The notes beneath the pieces were generated by a model. It had not been told where the DNA came from. It did not search any database and saw only the letters and a program-made list of their open reading frames with translations. A stretch of 64,000 nucleotides of DNA from Aquabacterium sp. Lineage in GTDB: Bacteria > Pseudomonadota > Gammaproteobacteria > Burkholderiales > Burkholderiaceae_C. This document shows, piece after piece, positions 49,501 to 57,969 of this stretch (position 1 is its first letter; every line of letters starts with the position of its first letter). The position numbers and the translations under genes were made by a program. The stretch covers positions 186,001 to 250,000 of the forward strand of contig NZ_JAQSDR010000002.1 in the NCBI RefSeq assembly GCF_029946005.1, read 5' to 3'.

Positions 49501-52500
49501 CGTACTCAATGCGCGAGGTCACGTTGGCGGCATTGGTCACCGACTTGACGCGGCCTTGGTCGTCGTAGGCATAGGTCACGGTTGACCAGCGGCCATCCAC
49601 GCCAGTCTTGGTTTGCCCAACGGCGTCGGGCACCAGGGTGGCGGTGTCGAACTCGTCGGTGGCAATGGTGCCGTCACCGTTCTTGTCACCTCGGCGGGTG
49701 ATCTTGTTGCGGTAGGTGTTGGTGGCCTCGTAGCCGTACTCTACCGAGGGGCCAACCTTGGTGGCCATGTCGCGCACCTTCTTGCTGGTCAGCAAGTTGC
49801 CGTAGCTGTCGTAGGTGTTGATGGTCCACGCCGCGATCTGGGCCACGGCATCGGTGGCAGACGGGGCGTAGGTCGTCGGGTCAGTCGTGGCGCCAAATCC
49901 GCTCTTGAGCTGGATGGTTTCCAGCACGTTGCCGCGCGCGTCGTACTTCAGCAGCGTGTAGAGCCCGCGCACGTCCTTGATCTTGCCTGGTTGGGAAAAA
50001 GTGTTGTAGTTGCTGCGCCCTTGAATGCGACCAGAGGCGTAGGTGGTGGTCAGGAGGTTGCCTGTGGCGCTTTCGTACGAATACTTCAAACGCGCACCAC
50101 GCGGATCCACCGACTCGGCCAGGTTGAAGCGCTGTGCCGTATCAGCACCGCCGTAGGTGAACTCACGGCTGGCCAGGTTTTCTTCCACCGTCTTGAGTGG
50201 CATGCCATTCTTGTCAAAGAAGAAACGGCGCTCGTGCCCTCGCTCATTGACCTGCACCGTCTCGCGGCGGAAGTCGTTGTACGAGAAGGACATGGACTCG
50301 CCCTTGGAATTCGTGTGGCTCAGCACTCGGCCATTGGGGTAATACACAAAATTCATGTAGTTGCCGCGCGCCAGGGTGTAGCGCTTCATGGCGTGGTCCA
50401 GATTGGGGCCATCGGCGGTGGTGTAGTACTCGTAAGCCACCGTGGGTGTGTCGGAGGCCACGTTCAGGCCTGGCTTCCACACCTTGATCAAGTTGCCACT
50501 GGCATCGTAAGCAAAGCTGTGTTTGCGAGACAGCGGGTCAGTCACATCCTTGATGCGCGTGGACGTGCCATCGTAAGACAAGGTCAGCGTGCGGCTGCCA
50601 TCGGTCACGGTTGACAGGCGTTTGCTGCCGTCATAGTTCAAGGTGATGGTGTTGCCATTGCGGTCTTTGATGTTGACCAGATTGGCGCGCTGATCCTTGG
50701 TACCCGCCATGGACTCAAAGGTGTAAGACACGCCACCCTTGTCGCTCAGGGTATAGGTGTTGTCGGCGTTTTTCTTGAAGGTGAAGTAGTAGCCATCGGG
50801 CGTTTTGAACGTGGATGTGGCGGCCAGGCCAGCGGCGCTGGCGCCCGCCGTGACGGCCATGTACTTCTCGCTGCCGGTACCTTCGGTCCAGGTCACCGAG
50901 GAGGTCAAACCATCGGTATCGGGTGCATCCGTGGTTCCGTTGACGTTATCGTCGCGGAAGGTGATGAACTGGTTGAAGCTGTGCGTCCAACCAAAACCCA
51001 GGGGGCCATCCGTGCCCTTGCGGCTGTTGTAAGCACGCTGGAAAACCAAACGCTGACCACCACGGACCGTCAAGTCCACATCGGTCTCGTTGTGGTACAT
51101 GTTGCCAGTGACCATGTTCACTGGGTCACCCGAATACGTGTTGCCCAGCGAACTGCCGTAGTTGATGTAGGAGTTGACAACAGGCGGTGGGGTGTAGGAC
51201 TGAACAATGCTATTGAACGACACCGGCGCGATGGGCGGGGTGTAGTAGTTGTAGCCTGTATTCAGCAGGGAGCTGTAGTTGTATGAAATGGGGTTGGACA
51301 GCGAATAGCCTCCACTGTACCCACCAGATATCGCATACAAGCCGGAACCCTTGGTCGGGTTCTCAGAGATGTAGACCGTGCCCACCCAATTTTCGTAGGT
51401 GATCTTGGACTTGGGGATGTACAGGGTGGCGCCCGCATCGACTTCGGCTTTCAGCGGCACCTTCTCTGCAGCGGTATAGGTCAGCTGCGCACTGTCAGTC
51501 GCCCAGTTGGCGCTTGTGAGCTTGAGCACGGTGTTACCGGTCTCGTTGGCGAATTGCAAACCACGGAGGGTCGACACGGCGTCAACCTTCGCGTTCTCTT
51601 GCCAGATGTACGACTCGAGGGCAGACATGCTGCGACCTGCCAGAAAAAACAAGTCATTGTTCGAAACACCCGTAGTCAGGTTGAAGTAACCGACACGCCC
51701 GCCAGGTACATCCACCAAAAAACCTTTGCGGGTGATGGCAAACGGCTGGTCAAAAACATACGATATTTTTGACTTGGACGTGGTCACACCCAGGTGCGTT
51801 CCCTCACCGGCCAGATGTCCGGAGTTCTGGCCGATCTTCGCTGCGGTGTCGGACAGATAGCGGCCATATTTCTGCGCCACCACGTTGAGAAACTCACCCT
51901 CTATTTCTTCAACGTTGCTGTTAGGTGCCAATGCAGAGGCTTTGATCGCGGCCTGCAATCTGGCAATTCTTTTCTGAAGAAACGCATCTGACGCATGAAA
52001 GCCGGATGCCAGCAGTGCATAGATGTTGGGCGCTTCGATGTTTGAAAACGATGCCTTGTTGATGCAGCCTTCGGTCGTTGAAACCGAGTTGACCGTGCAC
52101 GCCATCACGGGCAAGGAAACGAACATGTCCATCTTGACGTTCTTGGCGCAGAAATCGACGGGGCTGCCAACTGCGCCCGCCGCCAACTCCACCCCGTCCG
52201 CCTTGATGGACGGCACCACACGCGTCATGTCCGCCGCCGTGCAACTTGGTTCTGGCGAATCCATGGTGCTGGTGTTGCGCCATGCATCAATTCGGCCCTG
52301 GTGCGTGGCATCAATGCCCTTGAACGACACGGTCATCCGCTTGAAGATCGCTTCAACCATGGGCACCGATTTCTCGGCCAGGATTGATGTTCCGGCCGAG
52401 TTCTTGATCACCACCTTGAGGACATTGCGCTGCGCGTCCGGCAGCGTGGCCACGTCGGCAGCACCACCTACAAAAGTCACGAATTGGCTGACCTTGTAAG

Positions 52501-53956
52501 GCAATGATGCTGGCAGCACATCGAAGGTGCTGCCTTGCACGGTGGCCTTGTAGGGCACATCGGCCAGGCTGGCCCCGGGGTTGGAGGTCGTGATCGCGCT
52601 CTCGATGTCCTTGAGGTACTTCTCGTGAGGCAGGCTGTCGGGGCCGTTGGTCCGCTTGGCAAGGTAGGCATTCAGATCGAACGCGACATTGTGCTGAATG
52701 CCAGGCTGATGAACCTTGTCTTTGTAGCTGGGGTCCAGAGGCAACCAACGGTGTCCGCGGTTTGTGAGCTTGACACCCCGGTAGCTTGCATAGGGCAAAC
52801 AGGCCTGCACCCAGACGTGCAAAGTTTTGACCCCGATGGCTTGCCCACCAGCGTTCTTGAGCACTTCATTTTGCAAGCCAGCCAGATTGGCGCGAGCCGC
52901 CGCCGGATAGTCCTTCACGGACAGCCACCGATTGATTTGCCCATCGGCGCCCATGGGCTGCGGATCGACCACTTCAATTTGCCCGAACACATAGCGGGCC
53001 GGGACGTTGGATGCCCGCAACAACGCAATCAGCAAAGACGCATGGTCGTAGTCATTGCCAGCCTTGCTCAGATAAGCGCCATAAGCCCCTTTCAATGAGC
53101 CAGAGTAGTTGGACTGATACCTGATGTTCTTGTTAACGTAATCAAAGATCTTGACAGGGTTGTAGTCCAGGCTTTTGGCCAAATCGGCCAGTTCCGGGTA
53201 CTTGGTGGTGTTGACCTCTTCCTGCGTCTTGGCCAGATCACCGGCGTTGTATGAACAAAAGCTCGCCTCTGAAGGCGTCGGCAACAAGATGGCGGCCCCA
53301 CCGGCCGCAGCAAGTGCCAAAACAGGGTAGCCATCCTGGCTGTACTGGGCATAGGCAGGCGGCCGATCGGCTTGGACCAACGGTGTGGCCAGAAAAGTTT
53401 CTGTGGCACCAGAAATGGTCGGTGTGGCAGGCAGTACCAGCGGGTCCGCCACGCCTTCGCCATTCTTGACCTGGTAGCGCTTTACCAACGCTTGAGCCGC
53501 AGATGAAGCCTGAACGAGTTCGGTCAGCTTCTCCGCCTTTGCGCCAGATGAAAGAAATCGATTGAGCTGATCCAATTCACGCAAGGCCAAACTGCTTTTG
53601 ACCTTGTCATGGAAGCTCTGTTGAACGACCGACCTCAGTGAGGTCAACATCAGCTGCTGGCTCTGCAAGTCCGCCCTGGCCGTTTGCAAGTAGGACCGCA
53701 GCTGCTCAGGACTGAGCGTGCTTTTGGGTGGCGTGACATGCCGGTCAAGCACCGAACTCATTTGCCAAAGCAACTGGCTGACCTGGTCGGCCAACACGGC
53801 CTTTGGTGAAGCAGGCCGATTGACGACTGCCTCGATCACTTCGGCCGGGATGGGGGCGACGTCTCGGTGCGCTGCCAGAGCCGGCAAGCCATTCATTTGC
53901 AGAAGTGCAGAGGCCAAGGCGCTGCCGACGAACCTGGCAAGGTATCGCTGTTGCAT
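46595..53956 (-). CDS. Exported RHS-repeat protein with polymorphic toxin C-terminus
   Basis: This 2453-residue protein has a Sec signal (about 1-28, GLPALA) and an N-terminal helical region. A transglutaminase-like domain spans about 260-410 (DYDHASLLIALLRASNVPAR, His380, Asp408), with Asp302 at the usual cysteine position. A DUF6531-like entry (GDPVNMVTGNMYHNETDVDL) opens a long YD/RHS repeat shell, closed by the core motif RYYDPTLGRFLGRDPIGLEG and a YVDNNPVNFTDPSG boundary. The tip, residues about 2353-2453 (46598-46900), holds HGVSVFDN, SVPDSLRIIQRGADPHHFEI and a terminal CSSIVCRK, a small toxin domain of unknown activity. RHS shells encapsulate and deliver toxins to neighbours. AGGGAAT precedes the ATG. 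It lies 29 bases after the VCBS gene. Confidence 0.9.
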   Translation of the reverse strand: MQQRYLARFVGSALASALLQMNGLPALAAHRDVAPIPAEVIEAVVNRPASPKAVLADQVSQLLWQMSSVLDRHVTPPKSTLSPEQLRSYLQTARADLQSQQLMLTSLRSVVQQSFHDKVKSSLALRELDQLNRFLSSGAKAEKLTELVQASSAAQALVKRYQVKNGEGVADPLVLPATPTISGATETFLATPLVQADRPPAYAQYSQDGYPVLALAAAGGAAILLPTPSEASFCSYNAGDLAKTQEEVNTTKYPELADLAKSLDYNPVKIFDYVNKNIRYQSNYSGSLKGAYGAYLSKAGNDYDHASLLIALLRASNVPARYVFGQIEVVDPQPMGADGQINRWLSVKDYPAAARANLAGLQNEVLKNAGGQAIGVKTLHVWVQACLPYASYRGVKLTNRGHRWLPLDPSYKDKVHQPGIQHNVAFDLNAYLAKRTNGPDSLPHEKYLKDIESAITTSNPGASLADVPYKATVQGSTFDVLPASLPYKVSQFVTFVGGAADVATLPDAQRNVLKVVIKNSAGTSILAEKSVPMVEAIFKRMTVSFKGIDATHQGRIDAWRNTSTMDSPEPSCTAADMTRVVPSIKADGVELAAGAVGSPVDFCAKNVKMDMFVSLPVMACTVNSVSTTEGCINKASFSNIEAPNIYALLASGFHASDAFLQKRIARLQAAIKASALAPNSNVEEIEGEFLNVVAQKYGRYLSDTAAKIGQNSGHLAGEGTHLGVTTSKSKISYVFDQPFAITRKGFLVDVPGGRVGYFNLTTGVSNNDLFFLAGRSMSALESYIWQENAKVDAVSTLRGLQFANETGNTVLKLTSANWATDSAQLTYTAAEKVPLKAEVDAGATLYIPKSKITYENWVGTVYISENPTKGSGLYAISGGYSGGYSLSNPISYNYSSLLNTGYNYYTPPIAPVSFNSIVQSYTPPPVVNSYINYGSSLGNTYSGDPVNMVTGNMYHNETDVDLTVRGGQRLVFQRAYNSRKGTDGPLGFGWTHSFNQFITFRDDNVNGTTDAPDTDGLTSSVTWTEGTGSEKYMAVTAGASAAGLAATSTFKTPDGYYFTFKKNADNTYTLSDKGGVSYTFESMAGTKDQRANLVNIKDRNGNTITLNYDGSKRLSTVTDGSRTLTLSYDGTSTRIKDVTDPLSRKHSFAYDASGNLIKVWKPGLNVASDTPTVAYEYYTTADGPNLDHAMKRYTLARGNYMNFVYYPNGRVLSHTNSKGESMSFSYNDFRRETVQVNERGHERRFFFDKNGMPLKTVEENLASREFTYGGADTAQRFNLAESVDPRGARLKYSYESATGNLLTTTYASGRIQGRSNYNTFSQPGKIKDVRGLYTLLKYDARGNVLETIQLKSGFGATTDPTTYAPSATDAVAQIAAWTINTYDSYGNLLTSKKVRDMATKVGPSVEYGYEATNTYRNKITRRGDKNGDGTIATDEFDTATLVPDAVGQTKTGVDGRWSTVTYAYDDQGRVKSVTNAANVTSRIEYDGNGNVKLEKLEATVAGAVRQLQVTANEYDDADRKVRVMANGLTASFEYDAAGNLTTQTDPDGRTLSYTYDEMNRMVAAQDKEGNRVAKTLDIDGRPLAVTDPNGLTVNYSYWDASRDFRLKRVIQPKAAGFANARAVEYDYDEVGNVKSTKVIPADGSAARETLSTYDELSRPTRVVGPLVNDPVNGNIRRVTKYTYDNLGGLTQVNAGRTDATGTNAASDNVTLQASYTYDDFGRKLKDKDGVGRTWAYTYSTAGDVLTVTDPRAKVTTNTWNTDGTLKTRSNEVGTVTFTRDVLGLPTKVVNTNPVYTQDFTYNGQRRLESVRDSRGNKTLYYEYSPAGQLNAMRDSEGAETNYLYDRAGRLSGLWAANYDYLTFAYDKGGRLSEKWSPNGVKAEYTYNDDGSLQGIRHVVAGAEKAKHSYLYDAWGNRKEHAENLAGSELKYGYEYDELNRLIKAQYSQSVGGTPTTNLIGQYRYDILNNRTRQTDKDGNYLNYVYDNVNGVPTNVGAHQLNQIDLYNLAGVKQSTQATLNYDAAGNLTSKTAGNTVQVLNWDANNDLRQVVSQVSTVAGGTTTVTAYNEIYNYDHEGRRTVRQMQTGNTLYQSQYLYNGQDIHKEYALQWLTPVAAYTHGPAEDDPLIHQSSAGNKYYHADGLGSPTLLTDVAGNVQAYKRFDPWGKVIGTGGAMPTYGYTGREPDLSTGYMYYRARYYDPTLGRFLGRDPIGLEGGLNVYAYVDNNPVNFTDPSGLYAKSISNTMSGIGSAASNYYDTASSSLNSWGQQAYSALPSSQTATRWLDNTQKTLDYVGMFAQGPLEVAGPFIDLGNAAISLGRGNWADAGLSTLAAVPFIGATGNIAKMSKGADFYRGAKSGELPSFVPRPNDFKVDSRTGFVKDSHGVSVFDNAASVSSKGFVPHRVDQSSVPDSLRIIQRGADPHHFEISPMPGANLTPQQFINACSSIVCRK

Positions 53957-53985
53957 GGGGATTCCCTGTGATATTGGTTATGTGT

Positions 53986-56844
53986 TCAAGGCTGAGTGAT
54001 GGTGACCACGCGGTCCACGGCAGTCACATCCACCGCTTTCTGCGTGCCATCCGGCCACTTCACGACAATCGATGCACCCAGTGCATTGCCCAGCCCAAAG
54101 TGCAGTGCACTCGTGGCGGCGTGTTGCGCCAGAACCTGCTTGGTTTGCGTTTGCCCAGCCGCAGTGACTTGCACCTGGGCCCCCAAAGCACTCCGGTTCC
54201 CGGCCTTGCCTTTGACAATCACGTCAATGGCATGGTGCAAATTACCTTCGTTGATCAAGCGGTAGCCCGTGTTGGCCGAGTTAGGCCAGAACAGATCGGC
54301 CTTCCCGTCGTCATCCAGATCGACATACACGGGAGAGTCGTGCGCAGTGACTGCGGTGGGGAAGCCTGCCTCGGCCACCACCTTCACAAAAATGCCGTCC
54401 AGTTGCTGCTTGAAGATCGTGTTCTCCAACTGGGTGGCAGAAACGTCTTTGGCAGAGACCACGATGTCAAGTCGGCCATCGTCATCCACATCTGCCACCA
54501 GGCCACCACGGTTGACTGCGTCCGCCAGATTGCTGACCGCAGCCAAGGTCGCATCAGGGCGAATCACAAACTTGGGTTGCAAACTGGCATTGAGTCCACC
54601 GTGAGTCAGGATGGTGACCAGGCTGCCTGCATAGGCTTCGGTGGCGCCAGTGCCTTGCGTGGCCGTCTCGAACATCACCAGATCCAGTTTTCCATCACCA
54701 TCCACATCCGCCGGCACGATGCGGTTGATTCGCTTGCTGGCCAAGGTGGGCAAACTGGTCTCGTTGGCTACCGCCGAGAATGTGCTGTTACCGTTGTTGC
54801 GGTAAAACTTGATGCCTGTGGCCGCATCCAATGACACCAGGTCAATGGTTTGGAATGCATCCGCATCAACGTTGAACCCAACGGGCGTCTTGGCCGCACC
54901 AAGGCCAGAGCTTGCGCTCTTGTCTTCATACGCCAGCAGGGTGTTGTTGTAGACGTAGAGCTTGGCCGCTGCGTTGCCGTTGCTGACCACGAAATCCGGA
55001 ACGCCGTCCTTGTTCGCGTCCAGGACGACCACATCACCGTCTGGAGCGGTGTCGAGCTTCAAGGCCACGGTCACATCCGTGAACAGCAGGACACCACCCG
55101 CAGGCGTGTCATTGCGCAGCAAAACCACCGGCCTGAATGGCAAGGTCGATTTGTTGGCGGCGTCAGTACTGGTGGTGACGACCTTGTTGAGGTTCAGAAC
55201 CAGGTCCTTCTTGCCATCGTTGTTGAAGTCGACTACTTGAAGGTTCTTCAAATCACCCGTGAACTTGACATTGGCGACCAGTTGATTCACGTAGGCCAAG
55301 CTGCCGCCAAAGTTCTGGAAAGCCGTGATCTGCCCCCAGTCAGGGCCAGCGTATGAGGTGCAAGGCGAGCAATTGAGTCGATTGAACGCTTCATTGGCAC
55401 CGCTGAAATAGGCCACGATGTCTTGTCGACCATCGTTATTGAAGTCATCGACCACGGCCTGCCACCCGGCCTTCAACTTGTTCAATCCTGCGTCGGAGGC
55501 GAAAAGCGCAGGCAGGTCGTATGGATCTGCATCCACCCGGAACAATGTGGGCTCAATTTCCAAACGAAGCTGAACAACTTTCTCAACCCCTGCTGCGGTT
55601 TTATAGGAGAAGCGTTGAGAAAAACCGCCAACTTCCGTTGGCGAGCCACTCAGTTTGAGCACCAACGGAGAACCTGAGGCAACCAAGCTTACGCCCGGCG
55701 GCAAGGCACCTGAGGTGATGGTGCAGCAAGTGGCGGCATCAGCGACAGGAAGCTTGAACGACACCGGCTTGCCACGCAAACCTGAATAGGTGTACGAGAC
55801 GGCATTCTGATTCGCCGGGGTGTTGACGCCTGTGTTGGCAGAGGCCAATTGCTTGCCATCTGCCTTGGTGGCGTCAGTGCCCACGTACGCCTCGACCGAG
55901 TCAGGCGTTCCGTCCCCATCCGTGTCCACAACGGCCGTGGACCCGCTTCCCACCAGTTGCAGTGCCAATGCCGTCGAGAGCGCATCGCCCCAATCCCCGC
56001 TCGAGCTTTGGCTTCGCTTGAGGTAGTCCAACACAGCTTGGACAGGCGCATCCGATCGGGCACCACTGGCCACGAGCGCGGAGCCGGCCAGAGCGGTGTC
56101 AAGCGGCGTGTACAAGCCGTCCACGCCAGTGAAGGCGCCTTGCCCGGTGCCAGAGGCCCCTTGCTTGGCCTTCAGATAAACCACCGCCTCGGCGCGCGCC
56201 GTTGGCGACAGACTCAGCGATTGCAACGCCAAGACCGTGAGCGCCGTGGGCAAAACAGGTTCTCCTTTGGCTTCGCCTGGAGACCCCCCTAAAGCATCCA
56301 ATCGGTGTAGCCAGTAGCGCTGCCCAGTGGCAGGTGCATAGCTAGACGTTTCAAAAGTGGTGCCCAAAGCCGCGGAGTCGGTGACCGTGAGGCCTGCCGA
56401 CTTCAACGCCATCATCGCCAGCGGCGTGTCTGGAACACTGGCCCGATACCCTGGGTAAGCACCCCAGCCTTTGTCAGCGGCATTGCGTCGATCCTGGAGG
56501 GTTTTGGCCAGGCGCAGGGCTGTGACATCTGCCCCGGCTTTCTTGAGCGCCATCACTTGCCGGGCCAGGGCGTCGGTACTTCCAGCCTCGGCATTCTGCA
56601 ACCAGGAAACTGCGGCGGCAAACTGGGGCAGCTTGGTGTGCGAGGAAGCGATCAGCGCCTCCACAACAGCAGAAGTGGCCTGGACATCCAAGCCTTCACC
56701 TGCGGACCAACGCCCATCTGGCTGTTGCCCCTTGATGAGCCAAGCCACTGCCTTGTCTCTGGCCACGTCCAACTCTGCTTGGCTGGCTGCAAAAGCCCAC
56801 GCCGGAGCCATGGATACCAACAGCAATATAGTGAGCTTCCGCAT
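53986..56844 (-). CDS. Exported toroid/VCBS (FG-GAP) protein with ASPIC-UnbV C-terminus
   Basis: This 952-residue protein has a Sec signal (about 1-20). Residues 25-300 contain four repeats of the prenyltransferase/squalene-cyclase alpha-toroid type (QQPDGRWSAGEGLDVQATSA, DKGWGAYPGYRASVPDTPLA, SSSGDWGDALSTALALQ). A thrombospondin-type calcium loop (DTDGDGTPDSVEAY) follows, then a cadherin-like domain (about 360-430). At least six FG-GAP/VCBS blades (DDFNNDGRQDIV, DFNNDGKKDLV, DVDGDGKLDLV, DVDDDGRLDIV) lead to a terminal ASPIC/UnbV domain (NRSALGAQVQV...IVVKWPDGTQK). No catalytic residues of cyclases are evident, so the toroid is probably structural. It is the first gene of the operon with the RHS toxin and may help present or dock it. 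Confidence 0.85.
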   Translation of the reverse strand: MRKLTILLLVSMAPAWAFAASQAELDVARDKAVAWLIKGQQPDGRWSAGEGLDVQATSAVVEALIASSHTKLPQFAAAVSWLQNAEAGSTDALARQVMALKKAGADVTALRLAKTLQDRRNAADKGWGAYPGYRASVPDTPLAMMALKSAGLTVTDSAALGTTFETSSYAPATGQRYWLHRLDALGGSPGEAKGEPVLPTALTVLALQSLSLSPTARAEAVVYLKAKQGASGTGQGAFTGVDGLYTPLDTALAGSALVASGARSDAPVQAVLDYLKRSQSSSGDWGDALSTALALQLVGSGSTAVVDTDGDGTPDSVEAYVGTDATKADGKQLASANTGVNTPANQNAVSYTYSGLRGKPVSFKLPVADAATCCTITSGALPPGVSLVASGSPLVLKLSGSPTEVGGFSQRFSYKTAAGVEKVVQLRLEIEPTLFRVDADPYDLPALFASDAGLNKLKAGWQAVVDDFNNDGRQDIVAYFSGANEAFNRLNCSPCTSYAGPDWGQITAFQNFGGSLAYVNQLVANVKFTGDLKNLQVVDFNNDGKKDLVLNLNKVVTTSTDAANKSTLPFRPVVLLRNDTPAGGVLLFTDVTVALKLDTAPDGDVVVLDANKDGVPDFVVSNGNAAAKLYVYNNTLLAYEDKSASSGLGAAKTPVGFNVDADAFQTIDLVSLDAATGIKFYRNNGNSTFSAVANETSLPTLASKRINRIVPADVDGDGKLDLVMFETATQGTGATEAYAGSLVTILTHGGLNASLQPKFVIRPDATLAAVSNLADAVNRGGLVADVDDDGRLDIVVSAKDVSATQLENTIFKQQLDGIFVKVVAEAGFPTAVTAHDSPVYVDLDDDGKADLFWPNSANTGYRLINEGNLHHAIDVIVKGKAGNRSALGAQVQVTAAGQTQTKQVLAQHAATSALHFGLGNALGASIVVKWPDGTQKAVDVTAVDRVVTITQP

Positions 56845-57004
56845 GACATTCCCTGATTTAAATTTATGCCTTCAATCTATGGGGCCAACAAGTCATCTAT
56901 GCGACAGGACATGAATCCAAACAGATTGCCAGGGCATCTCGACTTGGTGTTGTCATCCCGACATGCTCGAATGGCACCATCAAATCAAACTTTGGGAGTA
57001 GCTG

Positions 57005-57292
57005 ATGAAAGTGAAATATTTGGGATGGTCGGTTTTACTGGCGACCGCCCTGCAAGCTCAGGCGGCAACAAAAGAGGCACGCCAAGACGTATTGCGGTCT
57101 TGCGCTCAACAGTCGAGAGATCAATCGTTCAGCGGAGACGCCCATGCCGAGTTCATGCGCGGTTGTTTGAAGACACCTGCTGACGCGAAACCACCTGTCT
57201 TTGCAAGCAGCGGCCCCCAAAAACTGGCACCCGGGCATGTCATTCAGCCCGTGATGGTGCAACCGTCCAAAACCGACAAGCAACCCAAGTAA
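57005..57292 (+). CDS. PsiF-like small exported protein with one repeat
   Basis: This 95-residue protein has a Sec signal (ending LQAQAA) and one PsiF-type repeat: RQDVLRSCAQQSRDQSFSGD then AHAEFMRGCLK, with the two cysteines and the GD...FM..CLK pattern. The E. coli PsiF has two such repeats and is induced by phosphate starvation; its function is unknown. GGGAG lies before the ATG. A half PhoB-like box (TTGTCAT) lies 50 bases upstream but has no convincing partner. It is the third hint of phosphate physiology in the window. Confidence 0.75.
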   Translation: MKVKYLGWSVLLATALQAQAATKEARQDVLRSCAQQSRDQSFSGDAHAEFMRGCLKTPADAKPPVFASSGPQKLAPGHVIQPVMVQPSKTDKQPK

Positions 57293-57321
57293 ATCGCTGA
57301 CGGGTGTCATAGTGGTGGCCA

Positions 57322-57924
57322 ATGACCACCACGCACCTGCTCTACCTGCACGGCTTTCGCTCCTCGCCTCGCTCTGCCAAAGCGCAGCAGATGGCCGCCA
57401 TCGTTGCCGCCTTGAACGCGCAAGGCCAGTCCGTCACCTGGGCCTGCCCTCAGTTACCCCCATCCCCGGCGCAGGCCTGGGCTGACATCCAGGCACAGGT
57501 GGCCCACTGGCCTCATGGCACCATGGCCGTCATGGGCTCCTCGCTCGGCGGCTTTTATGCCACGGTGCTGGCAGAAAAACTCGGCTGCCCTGCGGTGCTC
57601 ATCAACCCCGCCGTGGCCCCGGCGCGCGACCTGGCCCGCTACATCGGCGAGCTGAGCAACTTCCACGACCCGGACGCCAAATTCTTCTTCCGGCCCGAAT
57701 TCATCGACGAATTCAAGGCGATCGCGCCCTACCCCATCACCCGCCCCGAGCGCTACCTGCCTATCATCGCCAAGGGCGACGAAGTGCTGGATTGGCGCGA
57801 AATGACCGCGCACTACCCCCGCACGCCACTGACGCTGCTGGAAGGCGGTGACCACGCCCTGACTGATTTCGCGCCCCATTTGCCCGCCGTTTTGCGGTTT
57901 CTGGGCCTGGGCCAGCAGCCGTAG
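57322..57924 (+). CDS. yqiA: YqiA-like alpha/beta hydrolase esterase
   Basis: This 200-residue cytoplasmic esterase belongs to the YqiA/YcfP (UPF0227) group. The opening HLLYLHGFRSSPRSAKAQQM, the nucleophile elbow GSSLGGFYAT (Ser93/94 region), KGDEVLDW (acid) and EGGDHALTDF (histidine) give the complete catalytic triad. The length is normal for the family. It starts 29 bases after the PsiF-like gene and 45 bases before the RNase gene. The physiological substrate is unknown; acyl-CoA or short esters are cleaved by homologues. Confidence 0.88.
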   Translation: MTTTHLLYLHGFRSSPRSAKAQQMAAIVAALNAQGQSVTWACPQLPPSPAQAWADIQAQVAHWPHGTMAVMGSSLGGFYATVLAEKLGCPAVLINPAVAPARDLARYIGELSNFHDPDAKFFFRPEFIDEFKAIAPYPITRPERYLPIIAKGDEVLDWREMTAHYPRTPLTLLEGGDHALTDFAPHLPAVLRFLGLGQQP

Positions 57925-57969
57925 GACAATACGCGCTGCCCCTTCTTTCTTCCTAGCGACACCTTCTGA

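Noticed and set aside
53986..56844. Squalene or terpene cyclase activity of the VCBS protein
   Set aside because: The toroid repeats lack DxDD or other catalytic aspartate motifs, and the protein is exported.
56950..56970. PhoB box upstream of the psiF-like gene
   Set aside because: Only one half-site (TTGTCAT) matches; the second half at the required spacing does not.
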